NCBI GenBank assembly: GCA_018241165.1
Contig: JAFEEK010000442.1
Coordinates: forward strand, 1-17,530
Direction: 5' to 3'
From: Pseudomonadota bacterium
GTDB taxonomy: Bacteria > Pseudomonadota > Gammaproteobacteria > Xanthomonadales > Rhodanobacteraceae
DNA: 17,530 nt
Part shown: positions 17,301-17,530 of the stretch, piece by piece
Layout of the letters: each line of letters starts with the position of its first letter
How positions within the stretch are numbered: position 1 is the stretch's first letter
Notes under the pieces: generated by a model
What the model saw: the letters and a program-made list of their open reading frames with translations, nothing else
Databases searched by the model: none
Told to the model about the DNA's origin: nothing
Translations under genes and position numbers: made by a program

Positions 17301-17530
17301 TGCCATGGGCGCGGCCGATCCGGACGTGGATGATGGTATTGCCGCTACCGGCAGCCAGATCGACATCAGCCACAACGTCATCCGCAACCTGGTGTATTCG
17401 GGCATTGATAACTCCGAGTATCCGGCGAGCGTGGCTGCTGGCGCGGGCAACGTCATTTCGTACAACTGGATTTACAACATCGATGCGCCTTCGGAATGGG
17501 GCCTGGGAATCGTCGTGCTGTGGAATTACT
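14365..17530 (+). CDS. Very large secreted multi-domain beta-helix protein, C-terminus beyond window
   Basis: Exported protein with 1055 residues visible and no stop before the right edge. ATG 14365 lies behind AAGGGG and starts a signal peptide (MDAIRRVAGLGALLLSLAA, cleavage near AHAQ, about 25). Residues about 26-330 look like one or two jelly-roll/lectin-like domains: TATYSFWFRSAS, RGAWYQVVIAATFDG and QGIYFDDMSVTPG near 315-327. A first beta-helix begins at 335 with cap DRWVAPNGSDTANDCSAQSS then PCQTIANAI. Many coils of the type ITNNTISS, ISGNTITAA and VTGNTFAG follow. A second begins near 833 (VYVDSGFTGNYGD, FATITQALAKVPAGG) and continues to the edge. Asn-rich coils suggest asparagine ladders. 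No catalytic residues identified; adhesion or glycan binding is plausible only. Confidence 0.85.
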   Translation, partial: MDAIRRVAGLGALLLSLAAVQAHAQNFTPVPARTIGPYTSAQSGGPWTAADDRTIGASLTGQNGWTSASGCAPAQIDDEISHAAAHGGNHSLRISNWFTSPCVDSIVSPTFAAVGAPGSKATGSNDPAVTNTATYSFWFRSASTTPDPGLSFTTQFSALASYRLTYLAFLDSAGNQDGQCTNTPTGFHLKTIGIAADDGTLAGNVTFTHHCSPTLTRGAWYQVVIAATFDGNPLNDVIDTQVLDSNGAQVWQDTSNSWGFGYYAGFFNGHTTSPRPVQGPFAAEHVTFDISASTGPGPSGQYASASATGTQGIYFDDMSVTPGSGAAYSTSFNGDRWVAPNGSDTANDCSAQSSPCQTIANAIGQANPYDTIHVASGIYDLGSNPALAIAKDGLTLKGEGATRPQIRRTAGGINQALLVINGAKSVQVQNLEFDMDQSFVAEGIIANGFVDGLSVDGNTFIGSQSLAGTPSDWHKRNAISINDDNGNSQSIGTAPGSSVSITNNTISSVNSSTVYLRMGVDMDSGVGTISGNTITAAVHDIRVRFSTSTSSAATLIDNNTLNGRGLELDAPNSSAGAITISNNHINAPAASSGCNTTNCPADYSLARLMSNPSGVAVAVTGNTFAGYQGTYRGVLVENFPNTTFTNNTFTPANGVSDFFSLVVSNKALNSDGPPADAPLAMSITANGNSFNGNDVANAGHAVEFLNDNANVAGPAATFGTLSFGTTASPNIFDGNLRWYFYLDDHNCETNTTPCPSPPLPNYAGAIGNSTYPYGPNTDVRPFTGNVSAANNTFAGAAPSSSNEAAIYAHTYDIHANPALGTVDYNTAAIQTVYVDSGFTGNYGDAETFTSPAADCGAGAPQAGFLGINAFATITQALAKVPAGGYVCVAAGTYAETDGAGGNLIVSKAVHLIGAQEGVDARNRADAGASVLIPAVANPALSYSGPTSTNYQAVVIIESDNVTLDGFVIDGDNPGLTSGIAMGAADPDVDDGIAATGSQIDISHNVIRNLVYSGIDNSEYPASVAAGAGNVISYNWIYNIDAPSEWGLGIVVLWNY

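Overview
The window is GC-rich, densely packed bacterial chromosome, and all twelve complete genes and two edge-truncated genes read as ordinary protein-coding sequence. The mreBCD-mrdA cluster divergent from gatCAB, the codon bias and a secreted protein ending in IFADGFE suggest a gammaproteobacterium of the Xanthomonadales, most likely Rhodanobacteraceae (Dokdonella-like). This assignment is inference from gene order and protein style. No rRNA, tRNA, CRISPR array, insertion sequence or phage gene was seen.

Left part (1-3699, minus strand): a rod-shape operon in the order mreB, mreC, mreD, mrdA (PBP2, cut by the left edge). mreC/mreD and mreD/mrdA overlap by ATGA, and a sigma70-like promoter lies upstream of mreB. 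Together they organise lateral-wall peptidoglycan synthesis.

Centre-left (3874-7999, plus strand): gatC, gatA and gatB encode the tRNA-dependent amidotransferase that makes Gln-tRNA and/or Asn-tRNA. A PfkB-family kinase resembling mycobacterial adenosine kinase follows 18 bp later. A YhhQ-type queuosine-precursor transporter faces it from 8746 to 8042.

Centre (8865-10589, plus strand): a two-gene cassette of secreted proteins, a small right-handed beta-helix protein and a beta-sandwich-like protein with the IFADGFE tail. A tandem universal stress protein (minus), a small secreted glycine-rich protein of unknown function with a strong terminator, and a TrhA/hemolysin III membrane protein follow.

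Right part (12777-17530): a DUF456 membrane protein and an RsiV-like (DUF3298) lipoprotein form a minus-strand pair joined by a TTGA overlap. They diverge across a 260-bp region from a very large exported protein, open at the right edge, with a lectin-like N-terminal region and two successive beta-helix regions. The most unusual content is this secreted/surface protein set (8865-10589 and 14365-17530). The rest is mostly core housekeeping.
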